Assembly: GCA_965116595.1 (NCBI GenBank)
Contig: OZ220708.1
Location: 1,550,001-1,614,000 of the forward strand
Length of the DNA: 64,000 nt
Reading direction: 5' to 3'
DNA from: G963663315 sp963668255
Lineage (GTDB): Bacteria; Pseudomonadota; Gammaproteobacteria; Arenicellales; Poriferihabitantaceae
Shown here in pieces: positions 27,257 to 35,568 of the stretch; within the stretch, counting starts at the first letter, position 1, and every line of letters starts with the position of its first letter. The translations under genes were made by a program, and so were the position numbers. The notes beneath the pieces are model-generated. The model ran no database searches. It worked only from the letters and a program-made list of their open reading frames with translations, and was not told the DNA's origin.

Positions 27257-27697
27257 TTACCATTCGCCGGTGTTTTCCATGGAAGCCCAGGGCTCGGCAA
27301 TGGCCAGAGCCGTGCCCTTTTGCAGCAATTCGATGGAAATGCTGTCCGGGGTGCGGATGAATGCCATGCGGCCATCCCGCGGAGGCCGATTGATGGTGGT
27401 GCCCCTGTCCATGAGCCGCTGGCAGGTGGCATAGATATCGTCCACTTCATAGGCCAGGTGGCCGAAGTTGCGGCCGCCGCCATACTCTTCAGGGTCCCAG
27501 TTGTAAGTCAGTTCCACCACCGGCGCCTGTTCCACGCACGCCTGCTCGACATCGTCCCGGGCGGCAAGAAACACCAGGGTGAATCGGCCAGCCTCGTTGT
27601 TATAACGGCGGGTTTCCACCATGTCGAGGCAGTCCTTGAAGAAGGCGAGAGAGTTATTCAGGTCACTGACCCGGAGCATGGTATGCAGGTATTTCAT
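27257..27697 (-). CDS. gloA: Lactoylglutathione lyase (glyoxalase I)
   Basis: A 146-residue enzyme that isomerises the methylglyoxal-glutathione adduct. Metal ligands match E. coli GloA: His in MKYLHTMLRV, Glu in VVELTYNWD, His in NFGHLAYEV and Glu in SISIELLQKG. I chose the ATG at 27697 since family proteins begin at this point; the open frame upstream (to 27877) does not resemble GloA. It sits 49 bp before the YghU gene, so the two glutathione-dependent genes are probably one unit. Confidence 0.93.
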   Translation of the reverse strand: MKYLHTMLRVSDLNNSLAFFKDCLDMVETRRYNNEAGRFTLVFLAARDDVEQACVEQAPVVELTYNWDPEEYGGGRNFGHLAYEVDDIYATCQRLMDRGTTINRPPRDGRMAFIRTPDSISIELLQKGTALAIAEPWASMENTGEW

Positions 27698-27901
27698 GTC
27701 GAATGGGATTCGGTAATACGGTGGCGGCTGGTGTGGTCCGGTCCGGTTCGGCCCAGGTTCGACCGATTCTTCGCATTTTAACAGTTCTGCCGGAGCCGTT
27801 CCAGTACGGCCCTGGTGTTTATCCATTGGATAACCTGGAAAGATTGAAGTGATGTCATAATTGATGTGTAATCGCACTAATTACAGGTCAGGAGATATTT
27901 C

Positions 27902-28102
27902 GTGCGCACAACCATTTCGCTTGATGATTCTCTTTATGAAAAAGCCCTGGAATTGGCTGACCCCGGGATGAGAAAATCGGATCTCTTTCGGGAGGCCGTA
28001 AAAACGTTCGTGCGTGTACAGGCCGGGAAGCGCCTTGCCGCTCTGGGTGGTACGATGCCCGACATAGCTGATGTGCCGCACCGTCGAGGGGAGTCAACCT
28101 GA
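27902..28102 (+). CDS. vapB: VapB-like antitoxin
   Basis: A 66-residue protein starting at GTG with a good GGAGA site. The ribbon segment MRTTISLDDSLYEKALELA and the later KRLAALGGTMPD are typical of VapB antitoxins that bind the operator and neutralise the VapC RNase. Complete in itself, but the toxin gene after it is cut short (see next entry), so it is now an orphan antitoxin. Confidence 0.85.
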   Translation: MRTTISLDDSLYEKALELADPGMRKSDLFREAVKTFVRVQAGKRLAALGGTMPDIADVPHRRGEST

Positions 28103-28104
28103 CA

Positions 28105-28182
28105 GTGAGCGTGCTCATAGATACTTCCGGACAGATCACTCATCTTCGGATTTTGTTGCCCCGATGCTTTTATGGGGTATGA
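28105..28182 (+). pseudogene. Truncated vapC toxin remnant
   Basis: Directly after vapB a frame begins GTG and reads SVLIDTSGQITHLR, which matches the start of VapC PIN-domain toxins including the first catalytic Asp (IDTS). After about 15 codons the similarity ends and a stop follows at 28180. The rest of the gene is missing and the convergent Cas6-like gene occupies the site. Confidence 0.7.
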
Positions 28183-28822
28183 AGATACCGCAGCCGAACA
28201 ATCTGCCGGGCCCCAGTCCGTTTTGCTGCAAACGGATGGATTCGTCGAATTCAAGGTCTGCCAGCATGACACTTCTGACCGATAGTCTGTTTGCATGTCT
28301 TTGCAGATACTTGTGTCGGCCGCACAGGATTTTCTGCGGTGTTATGCCCATCTGATCGAGTTCAATGACGGTGCGCTCGATAAAATCGGACTCGCTTTCC
28401 TGTTCTTCAAAAATAACCCGTCGTGCAAACAGGGTGGATGATCTGACCAAAAGCAGCGTGTTTGTCTGGCCTATGGTTATCGAATGACCATCGATATCCA
28501 GTTTCTGACCGATCAATGTTTTTGCCCGCTCAAGACTCTGCTTCGGCAAACGCAATCTCAGGCGAAGCCGTTTTGATGCGAAGAACCATTGTCGGGGGCT
28601 ATCGGGATGGCGCGTCCAGCCACTTCCCGATTCAGGGTAGTTGATCAAATGTATTCCGGCTTGTGGTTCATCTTTCAACCAGGGCAACCGGTTCAGCACT
28701 GCATCGGAAAGTGCGCTGGCATGATCCAGCGGCAGTGTTTTCGCTTCGATACGGAACGTTAAATCCTGTATCCGATCAGGTACAATTGCCTGCGCCCGGT
28801 CCCGGGTATCGTGCCAGATCAT
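28136..28822 (-). CDS. Cas6/Cmx6-like protein (type I-MYXAN-type CRISPR RNA endonuclease family) without CRISPR array
   Basis: A 228-residue protein. Landmarks match the Cas6/Cmx6 family: KTLPLDHASALSDAVLNRLPWL near residue 30 (landmark DHASAL), GIHLINYPE, SKRLRLRLRLPKQ, and near the C-terminus the glycine-rich loop GLGPGRLFGCGIFIPHK that binds the crRNA repeat in Cas6 proteins. A His in DHASAL is a candidate catalytic residue. No other cas gene and no repeat-spacer array is present in the window. It begins 16 bp after the stop of the betaine-type permease gene on the same strand, so it looks co-transcribed with the transporter. Function here is unknown. Confidence 0.75.
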   Translation of the reverse strand: MIWHDTRDRAQAIVPDRIQDLTFRIEAKTLPLDHASALSDAVLNRLPWLKDEPQAGIHLINYPESGSGWTRHPDSPRQWFFASKRLRLRLRLPKQSLERAKTLIGQKLDIDGHSITIGQTNTLLLVRSSTLFARRVIFEEQESESDFIERTVIELDQMGITPQKILCGRHKYLQRHANRLSVRSVMLADLEFDESIRLQQNGLGPGRLFGCGIFIPHKSIGATKSEDE

Positions 28823-28838
28823 TATTACGGTTACAGGA

Positions 28839-30899
28839 TCAATTCATATCCAGCGCTTTTTTCCGCTCATTCGCCCAGGTCCGTATGATCTGGTCAACTG
28901 CAAGACCCATGAAAGCGACACACAGTCCCAATGTCAGCCCGATTCCGGTGCCCTGTGGATCAGATATGGCTTTCAGAATCAACTGCCCAAGATCTGTGGT
29001 ACCGATAAAGGCCCCAATGATCACCATGAACAATGCAAAGACCGCGGTCTGATTTACACCCAGCATAATGTGCGGAAATGCGAGAGGCAGTTCAATCGAG
29101 AGCCATCTTTGCATGCGCGAAACACCAAGCATCGAGCCTGTATCATGCAGAACCTGCGGGACGCTGCGAAGCCCTTCGACCGTATACCGTGTCGCCGGGA
29201 CGGTAGCATAGACAATGGCGGCAATGATCACGGAGGTATCGGTGATGCCAAACAGCATGATCACCGGGATCAGGTATATGAATGAGGGGAATGTCTGAAG
29301 AAAATCACAGATCAGCAGGATTCCCTTGCTGGCGACGGAATTCTGAGCACACAAGGTACCTATTATAACGCCGAGAACAGTCGAGACGATTACGGCGAAC
29401 GAGGCCATATAGGCAGTGATCAGGGCCCTGTCCCAGTATTCCGACAACGCAATGAAAAGCAGGAAACCGCCAATGATCAGCGACTGTCTGACACCTGCCA
29501 GAATGTATCCAATGCCCATCATCAGAACAAAGGTTGCCACAACGGGCATACGGAGGTACATGTTTTTCATCGGCACCAGTACGGCCGTGATCAGGAACTC
29601 GTTAAAACTGTTGAGCGAGTAGAAGAACGTGTCCCATACCCAATCCACCGCGGCCTGCCAGAATGGTGCAGTCGTAATACCCTTGTTGTGCGGGACGATG
29701 TAAAGATAATTAAAGCCCTCCTTGAAGAGGAAGCTGCCAATCCAGGCCAATGCCGTACCGACCAGAAAGACAACCAGAGCCAGCAATGCGTACCGGTTTC
29801 GCTGTACAAATGTCAGATTGGCAAAGTAATCCGTCTGCTTGTTTGCCCAGGCCAGGGACAGTTTATCCAGCACAACCGCAATCAGCACGATACATAACCC
29901 GATCTCAATCCCGATGCCGACCCTGAGAGAATTCAGCGCAATCATCAGGTTGGAGCCCAGCCCCTGGGCGCCGATAAACGAAGCAATCACGGTCATTGCG
30001 AGGCATTGCATGACCGTCTGGTTGACGCCGATCAGGATGTCGCGTCTCGCTGTGGGAATCAGCACCCGCAGCATCAACTGGATTTTGTTGCACCCGCTCA
30101 TCATTCCTGAGTCAACCACATCCACGGGCACTTTCTTTAATCCCAACAGCGTCAATCGAACCATCGGCGGCGTGGCGAACACGATGGTCGCAATCGCAGC
30201 GGCATGGTCCCCGACACCAAACAGTACGATCACCGGAACAAGATAGGAATAGTGCGGCATGGTTTGGGCAATGTTGAGGAGCGGATTCAGAGTCTCCTCG
30301 ACGAACCTGCTCTTGTAGGCCCAAATACCCAGCGTCAGGCCGAGAACGACAGATACCGGTGCGGCAATCAGTATAAATGACAATGTCTCCATCGAAGGCT
30401 TCCACTGTCCAAACATCGCTATAAATGTCGTACAGACCGCAATCAATATTGCCAGCCGCAATCCTTGCAGCCTGTAACCCAGAATAATCGCCCAACCGGT
30501 AATCACTGTCCAGGGCAGGGCAGGCCAGCGCGCCCAGGGATTCTGATTGATAAAATCCCAACTGGTAAAGGCGACAACAGTCTTGTTTCCCCCCAGAAAG
30601 ATTTCCCGGATAAAATTGATCACGAAAAGAAAAAAACCGGAGATAGCCCGGGTGAATTCCCGAAACAGGGCTTCTTCTTCATAATCCTCGATGATCGAGT
30701 CGTATACCTGCACCGGCCACCAGTCGAACATGAGATAATCGACCGAATCGTTGATGATTGTGGGCAGTTGCTTCAGCAACGGTGGCAAGCGCCACAGATA
30801 ACTGGATTCAGAGGGACTGATCAAAAGACACAGCAAGAAGAATACCGCCAAAAGGGCGGCGAACTGAGCGACTTTCGAATACTTGGTCAGGAAAGTCAT
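28839..30899 (-). CDS. Glycine betaine/proline-type ABC transporter permease, duplicated (two permease domains)
   Basis: A 686-residue membrane protein containing two ProW-type permease domains in tandem. Each half has the ATPase-contact loop region: GLGLKKVPVDVVDSGMMSGC (landmark VPVDVVDSG) in the first and VEGLRSVPQVLHDTGSMLG in the second, and each ends with IGAQGLG or IGTTDLG. Single-domain ProW/OpuAB is the usual form, so this is a fusion that may work as an internal dimer. I chose the ATG at 30899, 10 bp after the ATPase stop, rather than an open extension upstream. It probably transports betaines or other quaternary amines. Confidence 0.87.
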   Translation of the reverse strand: MTFLTKYSKVAQFAALLAVFFLLCLLISPSESSYLWRLPPLLKQLPTIINDSVDYLMFDWWPVQVYDSIIEDYEEEALFREFTRAISGFFLFVINFIREIFLGGNKTVVAFTSWDFINQNPWARWPALPWTVITGWAIILGYRLQGLRLAILIAVCTTFIAMFGQWKPSMETLSFILIAAPVSVVLGLTLGIWAYKSRFVEETLNPLLNIAQTMPHYSYLVPVIVLFGVGDHAAAIATIVFATPPMVRLTLLGLKKVPVDVVDSGMMSGCNKIQLMLRVLIPTARRDILIGVNQTVMQCLAMTVIASFIGAQGLGSNLMIALNSLRVGIGIEIGLCIVLIAVVLDKLSLAWANKQTDYFANLTFVQRNRYALLALVVFLVGTALAWIGSFLFKEGFNYLYIVPHNKGITTAPFWQAAVDWVWDTFFYSLNSFNEFLITAVLVPMKNMYLRMPVVATFVLMMGIGYILAGVRQSLIIGGFLLFIALSEYWDRALITAYMASFAVIVSTVLGVIIGTLCAQNSVASKGILLICDFLQTFPSFIYLIPVIMLFGITDTSVIIAAIVYATVPATRYTVEGLRSVPQVLHDTGSMLGVSRMQRWLSIELPLAFPHIMLGVNQTAVFALFMVIIGAFIGTTDLGQLILKAISDPQGTGIGLTLGLCVAFMGLAVDQIIRTWANERKKALDMN

Positions 30900-30909
30900 T
30901 GTACGGTAA

Positions 30910-31980
30910 TCAGTGCTGTTCCGGTTTACCGGACTTCCCTCCGAACAACACCTTGAGTACGTGAGAGGCATACAGAGTCCCCACGACTTCGCCATTCGAA
31001 TTCACGACCGCCACCGGCTTTTCCTGTCCAAGGATTTTCTCCGCGACGGATTCAATCACGGCATCTACGGGAACCTTGAGATCGCCGAATACTTCCGCAG
31101 CAGTCTCAGGCTCCATTACGGAGTGCACTCTCAGCACCTTTTCCCGCGGTACGTCCTCTGTGAACTTGCGCACATATTCGGTTGCTGGATTCAGTACGAT
31201 ATTGGAAGGCGTGTCCAGTTGCTCAACCACTCCGTCTTTCATGATGGCTATCCGGTCGGCCAGACGCAGGGCCTCGTCAAAATCATGGGTAACAAACAGA
31301 ATGGTCTTGCCCAAAACCCCCTGCAAACGCAGGAATTCATCCTGCATTTCCTTTCGGATCAGTGGATCCAGTGCGGAGAACGGCTCATCCAGAAACCATA
31401 TATCAGGCTCGACAGCCAGGGAACGAGCGATACCCACCCTTTGCTGCTGACCACCGGACAATTCCCGGGGAAAATAATTCTCACGCCCCTCAAGGCCAAC
31501 CAGGTGAACCATTTCCATGGCCCTTTGGACACTATTCCGGGTACTGATTCCCTTCACCTGCAATGGAAACGCGATATTCTCAAGAACGGTCTTGTGCGGC
31601 AACAGCCCGAAATTCTGAAAGACCATGCCCATCCTGTTTCGTCGCAACTCGACGAGTTGCTTGTGATTCATTGTCAGGATGTCCTGCCCCTCGATAAAAA
31701 TCCTTCCGGAAGTGGCATCCGTCAATCTTGATATGCAGCGAAGCAGGGTCGACTTTCCAGATCCGGACAAGCCCATGATCACCAGGATTTCCCCCTTGAT
31801 CACATCCAGGGAGACGTCATTGACCCCGACGATCAGTCCCGCCTCCATGAACCGTTTGGAGTCTACAACGCCATCAGATTCCCGGAGCATACTCTTAGCG
31901 TTATTGCCAAATATCTTGTAGACGGATTCACATCGGATAATGGCCTGTTTTTTTCCGGCAGATTCTTCTTGAGATGACAT
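30910..31980 (-). CDS. Glycine betaine/proline-type ABC transporter ATPase with CBS region
   Basis: A 356-residue ATPase of the ProV/OpuAA family. Walker A is GLSGSGKSTLLRC, the signature is ELSGGQQQRVGIARSLA, Walker B is DIWFLDEPFSALDP and the switch is FVTHDFDEA. The C-terminal part (from about 265) is a CBS-type regulatory region, used in OpuA to sense ionic strength. The insertion KIFGNNAKSMLR at the N-terminus is typical of ProV. The start is the ATG at 31980. It lies between the binding-protein gene and the permease gene. Confidence 0.92.
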   Translation of the reverse strand: MSSQEESAGKKQAIIRCESVYKIFGNNAKSMLRESDGVVDSKRFMEAGLIVGVNDVSLDVIKGEILVIMGLSGSGKSTLLRCISRLTDATSGRIFIEGQDILTMNHKQLVELRRNRMGMVFQNFGLLPHKTVLENIAFPLQVKGISTRNSVQRAMEMVHLVGLEGRENYFPRELSGGQQQRVGIARSLAVEPDIWFLDEPFSALDPLIRKEMQDEFLRLQGVLGKTILFVTHDFDEALRLADRIAIMKDGVVEQLDTPSNIVLNPATEYVRKFTEDVPREKVLRVHSVMEPETAAEVFGDLKVPVDAVIESVAEKILGQEKPVAVVNSNGEVVGTLYASHVLKVLFGGKSGKPEQH

Positions 31981-32064
31981 GTCAGAAATTATGGTTTGCC
32001 CATAGTGATACGGATAGCGTACCCTATTTTCTGTCCGATTTGTGGATTTTGGGACCCATAAACA

Positions 32065-32091
32065 GATTCCCCCCTGCAAAGGGGGGGAATC
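32065..32091 (-). promoter_or_regulatory. Hairpin between the betaine binding-protein gene and the ATPase gene
   Basis: GATTCCCCCC (32065-32074) pairs with GGGGGGAATC (32082-32091). It lies in the 156-bp gap after the binding-protein stop. As at the TRAP and Liv transporters, a strong hairpin follows the binding-protein gene, suggesting partial termination or mRNA protection. Confidence 0.6.
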
Positions 32092-32136
32092 CGGGGAGAC
32101 GGTGTAAGGCCTCCGCAGTTTACAGGGCTGGCATCG

Positions 32137-33114
32137 TCAATTGCTTGCTCCGAGTATAGATACGGTCCAGGGCTTCCAGACTTCCTCATTGTCCGCCAGC
32201 CATTTGACAGCCGCGTCTGCATGAGTCATGCCATCGACATCGACCAATGCAGCCATCGAACCGATCTGTGGAGTGGTGAACGACAATTTGGAAAATGTCG
32301 TGTACGCCCGGGGGTGCGACTTCGCTAATCGATAGTTGGCGCCTTTTTTCAGCCAGCCTACCGGAGAACCGCAGCCGGTCGTGCTCAGGTCGCCACCATC
32401 CGCAATTCTGCAACCGTCATAGTACGGCGGAAATTCGATGAAGGTAAATCCCGAAGCATCCGTAAAGTTGGGCGTCCAGTTGAAGATAATGGTTCCGCGA
32501 CCCTCTTTCTCAGCGGCCTTGAGCTCCGTCCAGAGCGAATCTGCGGCGCCAGCGAACTTTACAACCCACTTGTCATCCAGACCCAGGCCCTTGACACGGT
32601 TCGGCATCACATCGCCATGCCAGCTTTGCGGGCCTTCCAGCCAACGGCCCTTGCCATCGGAATCCGGTGTGGCGAAGTTTTCGTGACAGTCCTTCAGAGC
32701 CTCCCAGTTTGGCAGACCCGGACAAAGGTCCTTTTCGATGACCCAATTGGGCACTCCCATCTCTTCCAGAGTTTCCGCAGCGTGGGTACCCATGTCGATC
32801 AAACCACCTTTCTCCATGGCACTGTAATAGGCATTTTGCATCGTGGATTGCCAGACTTCGTGTACGATTGAGAGATCGCCGGCGCGAACTGCCTCGAAGC
32901 TGGCCTGATTGTCTACAGGAACATATTCGACATTGTTTCCCATGCTTTCGAATATGCCGCCGATCACGTGCGCCATTACGACCTGACTGGACCAGTTCTT
33001 GATCGGTATTTTGATCGGTTCACTGCTGTCCGCCGCCATGGCGGAGCTTGTCGTCAATATAAAACAAATGGCCGATAAAAAAGCTGTCAATGGCCTGATA
33101 CCTGATACTTTCAT
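32137..33114 (-). CDS. Glycine betaine/proline-type ABC transporter substrate-binding protein
   Basis: A 325-residue periplasmic protein with a Sec signal peptide (SSAMAA cleavage near residue 28). It belongs to the ProX/OpuAC family; aromatic residues in KNWSSQVVMAHVIG, HEVWQSTMQNAYY and FNWTPNF are candidates for the cation-binding cage. The ATG at 33114 has GGAG seven bases upstream, so I preferred it to a start at 33129. First gene of the operon; the 185-bp A+T-rich gap upstream should hold the promoter. Two cysteines (CPGLPNWEALKDC) could form a disulfide. Confidence 0.9.
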   Translation of the reverse strand: MKVSGIRPLTAFLSAICFILTTSSAMAADSSEPIKIPIKNWSSQVVMAHVIGGIFESMGNNVEYVPVDNQASFEAVRAGDLSIVHEVWQSTMQNAYYSAMEKGGLIDMGTHAAETLEEMGVPNWVIEKDLCPGLPNWEALKDCHENFATPDSDGKGRWLEGPQSWHGDVMPNRVKGLGLDDKWVVKFAGAADSLWTELKAAEKEGRGTIIFNWTPNFTDASGFTFIEFPPYYDGCRIADGGDLSTTGCGSPVGWLKKGANYRLAKSHPRAYTTFSKLSFTTPQIGSMAALVDVDGMTHADAAVKWLADNEEVWKPWTVSILGASN

Positions 33115-33299
33115 TATGATTCTCCGCAATTATGTTTGTATAAATAAGTGTAACGTGAAAACTATAACTTGAAATCCCATTTTTTAGAAGGACAATTTCT
33201 GTACCATCCTGAGCAGAGAAAACATTATTTCCATTTCCCACTTCCGCAGTATTCCTTTGCCTGCCTTGGTCTTTCGATCGAATCCTGTTCTGACTTCCG

Positions 33300-34010
33300 T
33301 CAGCCGTCGTCCGGCAGTCCGGCCTGCACCTGATCCCGGTCGAACCACCATTGGTCCTGTACCAGCACGTCAATCACATTACGCAGTCTACCCAGGAATT
33401 TTTCCGGGTTGTCCAGTTCCATCCTTTCAATCCATCGATCGAAGGCGGCCTGATCATGGGCATCGGCATGGCGGCGGCCAACCGTGGTCAGTAACTGCAT
33501 GGCATCGACATACAACCCGGCATCTTCGATCTGTTCCTTGCGCAAATCATGGACATAGACTGCGGTAGCCGCCGCCACGGCGGCGCCATCGGCATCGTCA
33601 GCGGTTTCATCGATAACATGCTGCAGCATGTCGATGGTGATTTTCGGATTAACCGGAAAAGTAACCGCGAGCCAGACCCCCTGGCCCAGTGCGGCCAGAC
33701 TGTCAGCATGATTACACTGGAACAGGAGATCGCATAAATCAATCACTGCCGGCCAGTCGCGGGCAGCGAAAAGCGGGTCGAATTGCGCCCTCGCTCTTTG
33801 CCATGCCCGATTGTGCTGTCCCAGTTCGAGCAACAGCCAGGCGGCATCCTTGTCGAGCTGCGCAATCAATACAGGGTCCGGTTCAGCCGTTGATCGTTGT
33901 TCATCCAGGCGGGTTTCGAGCAGGGTCAGCCGGGACTGGATAGCAGCAATTGAGACGACCGTATCTGCGCCGGTTTCAGCGCCGAAGTCAAATCTGGGTT
34001 TTGGAGGCAT
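33300..34010 (-). CDS. Unrecognised acidic helical protein
   Basis: A 236-residue soluble protein, predicted mostly helical, with no motif that I can name. The N-terminus has a coiled-coil-like stretch (SIAAIQSRLTLLETRLDEQR) and the middle is rich in Ala and Asp (DETADDADGAAVAAATAV). The C-terminus ends in WWFDRDQVQAGLPDDG. It has a GGAGG site before the ATG and follows the dioxygenase gene by 27 bp, so it is the last gene of a DUF924-dioxygenase-unknown operon. Function unknown. Confidence 0.7.
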   Translation of the reverse strand: MPPKPRFDFGAETGADTVVSIAAIQSRLTLLETRLDEQRSTAEPDPVLIAQLDKDAAWLLLELGQHNRAWQRARAQFDPLFAARDWPAVIDLCDLLFQCNHADSLAALGQGVWLAVTFPVNPKITIDMLQHVIDETADDADGAAVAAATAVYVHDLRKEQIEDAGLYVDAMQLLTTVGRRHADAHDQAAFDRWIERMELDNPEKFLGRLRNVIDVLVQDQWWFDRDQVQAGLPDDG

Positions 34011-34037
34011 TGTTGTGGTTATCGGTATGAACAGGGG

Positions 34038-34952
34038 TTATCGGGATATGCGTGTCGACCCGATGTCGACCCGATCAAGATAGCGAACGCGATAAAGCAA
34101 CCGGTCTTGTTGTCCGCACTGTTTGAATGATGTTCTGTTGTGCAGGACATTATTACATATCAGTCCCTGGCCCGGGGACAGGGTATGTTTGATGATTAAT
34201 CCGGAATTCTCCAGTAAATCGGTCAGAGCCGCCCGTGCCTCACTGAGAACCGGATCAGCGCGCCACAGGACAGATCGGGTACGGGCAGTATACCGCATCC
34301 ACAGTTGGCCGCTGATCGTGACTGTAAAAACCGGGCCGGTGACGCTTTCCCGAATGCTCCGGTTGTCGATTCGATTGGCCGGAATGGTCATCGCTTCGGG
34401 GTTCATCAGCGCCGCAATATAATCGGGATTTTGATCCCGGAGCAGGATATAGGCAATTTCGTGATCCAGCAATTGGTTCTCTCCACCGCTCGGCGCTGAT
34501 TCGACGCAATGCAGAATGAATGACTGAATCAGGCCGCCCGTGTCATCGCCGTCTCCGGCAGCCTGGTAATAACCATCCGTGTGCCAGTTCAATGGCCTGT
34601 CGGTATAGGGAATAAATTTTTGTTGCCTGTGATCCCGGCTCACCCGGACTTCACTGACGCCCTGATCATCCGCATAGAGATTGGAGACGACATGTTTCAA
34701 TCCCATGCAGGCGCCAAGCTCCAATACGCAGCTTCGGGTCATTATGGCGTCACTGTGGTAAAAGCAGAAATTATTGCTGTCACAGGACGCTTGCAATGAC
34801 TGTCGTTCGCTGGCTGAAATACTCCCGGGGTCTGCGATCCGGGTCATCAGCGCTGGCGCATCGGTCATATGGCGGGCAAGTTTCCGGTCCCGCCAGCGCC
34901 GGTAAGCCGCGTGGTTTCCGAGGTCAAATGGATTGCATTGCTGTGACAGCAT
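34038..34952 (-). CDS. TauD/TfdA-family Fe(II)/2-oxoglutarate dioxygenase
   Basis: A 304-residue protein with the facial triad of the family: HxD in LNWHTDGYYQ (about residue 125) and the distal His in ICNNVLHNRTSF (about residue 275), followed by Arg in RLLYRVRYLD that binds 2-oxoglutarate. Such enzymes hydroxylate small acids, taurine or gamma-butyrobetaine; the substrate here cannot be fixed. Its nearness to a betaine-type transporter makes a quaternary amine possible. The gene is 16 bp after DUF924. Confidence 0.85.
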   Translation of the reverse strand: MLSQQCNPFDLGNHAAYRRWRDRKLARHMTDAPALMTRIADPGSISASERQSLQASCDSNNFCFYHSDAIMTRSCVLELGACMGLKHVVSNLYADDQGVSEVRVSRDHRQQKFIPYTDRPLNWHTDGYYQAAGDGDDTGGLIQSFILHCVESAPSGGENQLLDHEIAYILLRDQNPDYIAALMNPEAMTIPANRIDNRSIRESVTGPVFTVTISGQLWMRYTARTRSVLWRADPVLSEARAALTDLLENSGLIIKHTLSPGQGLICNNVLHNRTSFKQCGQQDRLLYRVRYLDRVDIGSTRISR

Positions 34953-34968
34953 GTCCGGTCCGGAACCA

Positions 34969-35568
34969 TCAAAAAGAAGATCCGGGCTGGCTCAGGAAAT
35001 CCAACTCTTCGGCGGTGGATTCCCGGCCCAGGATCTGATTGCGATGCGGATAACGTCCGAACCGGTCGATAATCTCGAAATGCCGGTAGGCGAATTGATA
35101 ATATTCATTGAACATTTCCCGCTCGTCCTCTTCCACCGAATTGCGCAGATTGTCGTACAGCATCACTGATTTGTGCTGCATGGCGAGATCCTCGCTATGC
35201 TCGAATGGCAACCAGGCAAACACCCGATAGACAGGCAGCAGCGTCTGGTCCCAGGCTTTGTCGACCATTTCAATCGCAAAACCGAGCGCGGCTGGATCAC
35301 AGGCAAAGGATCTGGCGGTACCCCGGTACATGTTTCTCGGGAACTGGTCGAGGCAGATAATCGAGGCCAGAAGTCCACGGGCGGAGCGCTGCATTTCTAC
35401 CAGATCACCTCGATATACCTCAGTCGAAATAATTTCGAATCGCTCCGTGATCTGCTGGTCTGTCTGTTCGTTTTTCGACCACCAGATTGATTTTTTCTGT
35501 TCATTGATTTCCCGGTTTGAAGTATGGCTGCCAAACCAGAACTCAATAATGCTGTCTGTTGTTTCCAT
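34969..35568 (-). CDS. DUF924 family protein
   Basis: A 199-residue alpha-helical protein. Family landmarks are IIEFWFGSHTSNRE at the N-terminus, ICLDQFPRNMYRGTARSFACD near residue 75 (landmark DQFPRNMYRG), FAWLPFEHSEDLA and YPHRNQILGRESTAEE near the end. The fold is TPR-like and no biochemical function is established. It is the first gene of an operon with the dioxygenase and the unknown 236-residue protein. Confidence 0.9.
   Translation of the reverse strand: METTDSIIEFWFGSHTSNREINEQKKSIWWSKNEQTDQQITERFEIISTEVYRGDLVEMQRSARGLLASIICLDQFPRNMYRGTARSFACDPAALGFAIEMVDKAWDQTLLPVYRVFAWLPFEHSEDLAMQHKSVMLYDNLRNSVEEDEREMFNEYYQFAYRHFEIIDRFGRYPHRNQILGRESTAEELDFLSQPGSSF

Noticed and set aside
27208..27483. 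N-terminal extension of the YghU-like gene
   Set aside because: The open frame upstream of 27207 overlaps the glyoxalase gene on the same strand in another frame and has no GST similarity; the ATG at 27207 has a good ribosome site.
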